Part shown: one piece after another, positions 20,526 through 21,223 of the stretch | How the letters are laid out: every line of letters begins with the position of its first letter | How positions within the stretch are numbered: the stretch's first letter is position 1 | Source: Smittium culicis | Taxonomy: Eukaryota; Kickxellomycota; Harpellomycetes; Harpellales; Legeriomycetaceae | Assembly: GCA_001970855.1 (NCBI GenBank) | Contig: LSSN01003821.1 | Location: 1-21,223, forward strand | Length of the DNA stretch: 21,223 nt | Reading direction: 5' to 3' | Translations under genes and position numbers: made by a program | The notes under the pieces: model-generated | What the model was told of the DNA's origin: nothing | The model's input: only the letters and a program-made list of their open reading frames with translations | Database searches by the model: none

Positions 20526-21173
20526 TTAGTAAAAAGATGGTTGTATTTGAGGGCCTGTTTGTTGGTTTGGGAGGTTGGAGCTATGCGTTTGAGCGACGGG
20601 TTTAGCAGGAGTTTGCAAGTTGTTGGAGCTTGTCAGTGAGCTAGCGGAGCTGGCGAGGTTAGCAGTTTCGGCGACAAGGGAGTTGTCCAGCCTGTTTCTT
20701 TCGTTTTCGATGAGGTAGTGCAAGACGGCTTCGTCCGTCCATGCTTGGCCGAACAAGTCAGAGTTGGTAGAATTTGCTAATTCAAGGCCTGGTTTGTGCT
20801 CGCCGGTAATGACGAGCAAGTCTTGAGCCATGTTTTCGACCAAGGTGTTGACGAATTCAGCGGGGTTGAGGCAAAAACCTTTAAGGAAATCGCGTTTAGT
20901 TCTGGAATTGTAAATTGCTTGAATGAGCTTTTGTTGCTTTTCTTCGATGCTAGCTAGATCTTTTTGGCCAGTTTGAAGGGATGGTAGGATACCTAGCCTT
21001 GATCTGATGGGTTCTTCAACTTCAACGTTTAAGTCGTATGCGTAAGGCGGTTTGTATTCGGTGCCTGAATCAACTTTTATTGTGTAAAAGAGCACTATAG
21101 GGTCTATTGGAGAGCAGAACGGAGCTAATAATTCTGGAATAGAGCTGAATAGTATAGGTACATCGCCAAATAT
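20526..21173 (-). CDS. SMARCD/BAF60/Swp73-type SWI/SNF subunit, last exon (partial)
   Basis: On the minus strand an exon opens at 21173 after a CTAACATAG acceptor and runs 215 codons to TAA (20528-20526). The frame is already open before the GTG at 21095, so that codon is not the start. The first 26 residues (I-F-G-D-V-P... F-S-S-I-P-E-L-L) match the end of the SWIB domain. Next come P-I-D-P-I-V and Y-D-L-N-V-E-V-E, as in the BAF60 strand region. A helix follows with I-Q-A-I-Y-N-S-R-T-K-R-D-F-L, then P-A-E-F-V-N-T-L, Q-D-L-L-V-I-T-G-E, and Q-A-W-T-D-E-A-V-L-H-Y-L. These proteins are core structural subunits of SWI/SNF or RSC nucleosome remodellers. The I-Q-A-I-x-N-S version is closer to fungal members as I recall the family. 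The last 50 or so residues form a Ser/Asn/Gln/Pro-rich tail. The N-terminal half lies beyond the window. Whether it is the SWI/SNF or RSC paralogue cannot be told. Confidence 0.85.
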   Translation of the reverse strand: MFGDVPILFSSIPELLAPFCSPIDPIVLFYTIKVDSGTEYKPPYAYDLNVEVEEPIRSRLGILPSLQTGQKDLASIEEKQQKLIQAIYNSRTKRDFLKGFCLNPAEFVNTLVENMAQDLLVITGEHKPGLELANSTNSDLFGQAWTDEAVLHYLIENERNRLDNSLVAETANLASSASSLTSSNNLQTPAKPVAQTHSSNLPNQQTGPQIQPSFY

Positions 21174-21223
21174 CTATGTTAGATGGAGTTTAAAATTAAT
21201 TTTTAGTGTTTAAAAAAAGATAT
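21174..21223 (-). other. 3' end of an intron of the SMARCD-like gene
   Basis: On the minus strand this stretch is T-rich and ends CATCTAACATAG, with a CTAAC branch-like motif close to the AG. In-frame stops rule out continuation of the exon. The preceding exon must lie outside the window. Confidence 0.65.

Overview
The window is AT-rich eukaryotic nuclear DNA. Two genes are split by short GT-AG introns of 82 to 158 nt. Pyrimidine tracts and CTAAC/CTAAT-like branch sites precede several acceptors, and the stop codons are standard. The CKS1 and SMARCD proteins look more like fungal than animal versions: the CKS1 N-terminus has an R-K-L-T-x-x-E leader and its end reads K-R-E-R-D-Y-Q, and SMARCD has an I-Q-A-I-x-N-S helix. 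WDR91-type and STEAP-type proteins are best known from animals and are absent from baker's yeast. My best guess is an early-diverging, AT-rich fungus, but a small opisthokont parasite cannot be excluded from sequence alone.

Layout. 1-1379 holds nothing recognisable. 1380-3482 (+) is an intronless 700-residue STEAP-like metalloreductase. 3483-5145 is non-coding. 5146-5722 (+) is a three-exon CKS1/Suc1 gene. 6411-9777 (+) is a WDR91 homologue that I reconstructed as 13 exons (687 residues). About 10.6-11.6 kb holds a decayed retroelement ORF1/gag-like relic. 13621-18554 is a roughly 4.9 kb degenerate hAT element: its ends form an inverted repeat, its transposase is broken (14608-16561), and it carries an unexplained GC-richer island (16891-17245). 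18920-19120 (-) is a possible small membrane protein. 20526-21173 (-) is the last exon of a SMARCD/BAF60/Swp73-type SWI/SNF subunit, which continues beyond the right edge.

The host genes are unrelated housekeeping functions: metal reduction at membranes, CDK regulation, endosome maturation and chromatin remodelling. There is no operon-like logic. The intact genes lie at both sides, with a transposon graveyard of about 10 kb between WDR91 and SMARCD. Non-coding DNA around CKS1, WDR91 and SMARCD is pyrimidine-rich on the coding strand, including four runs of 10-12 C, so base skew marks transcription direction. I found no CRISPR array, tRNA or rRNA, and no clear undescribed multi-gene system.
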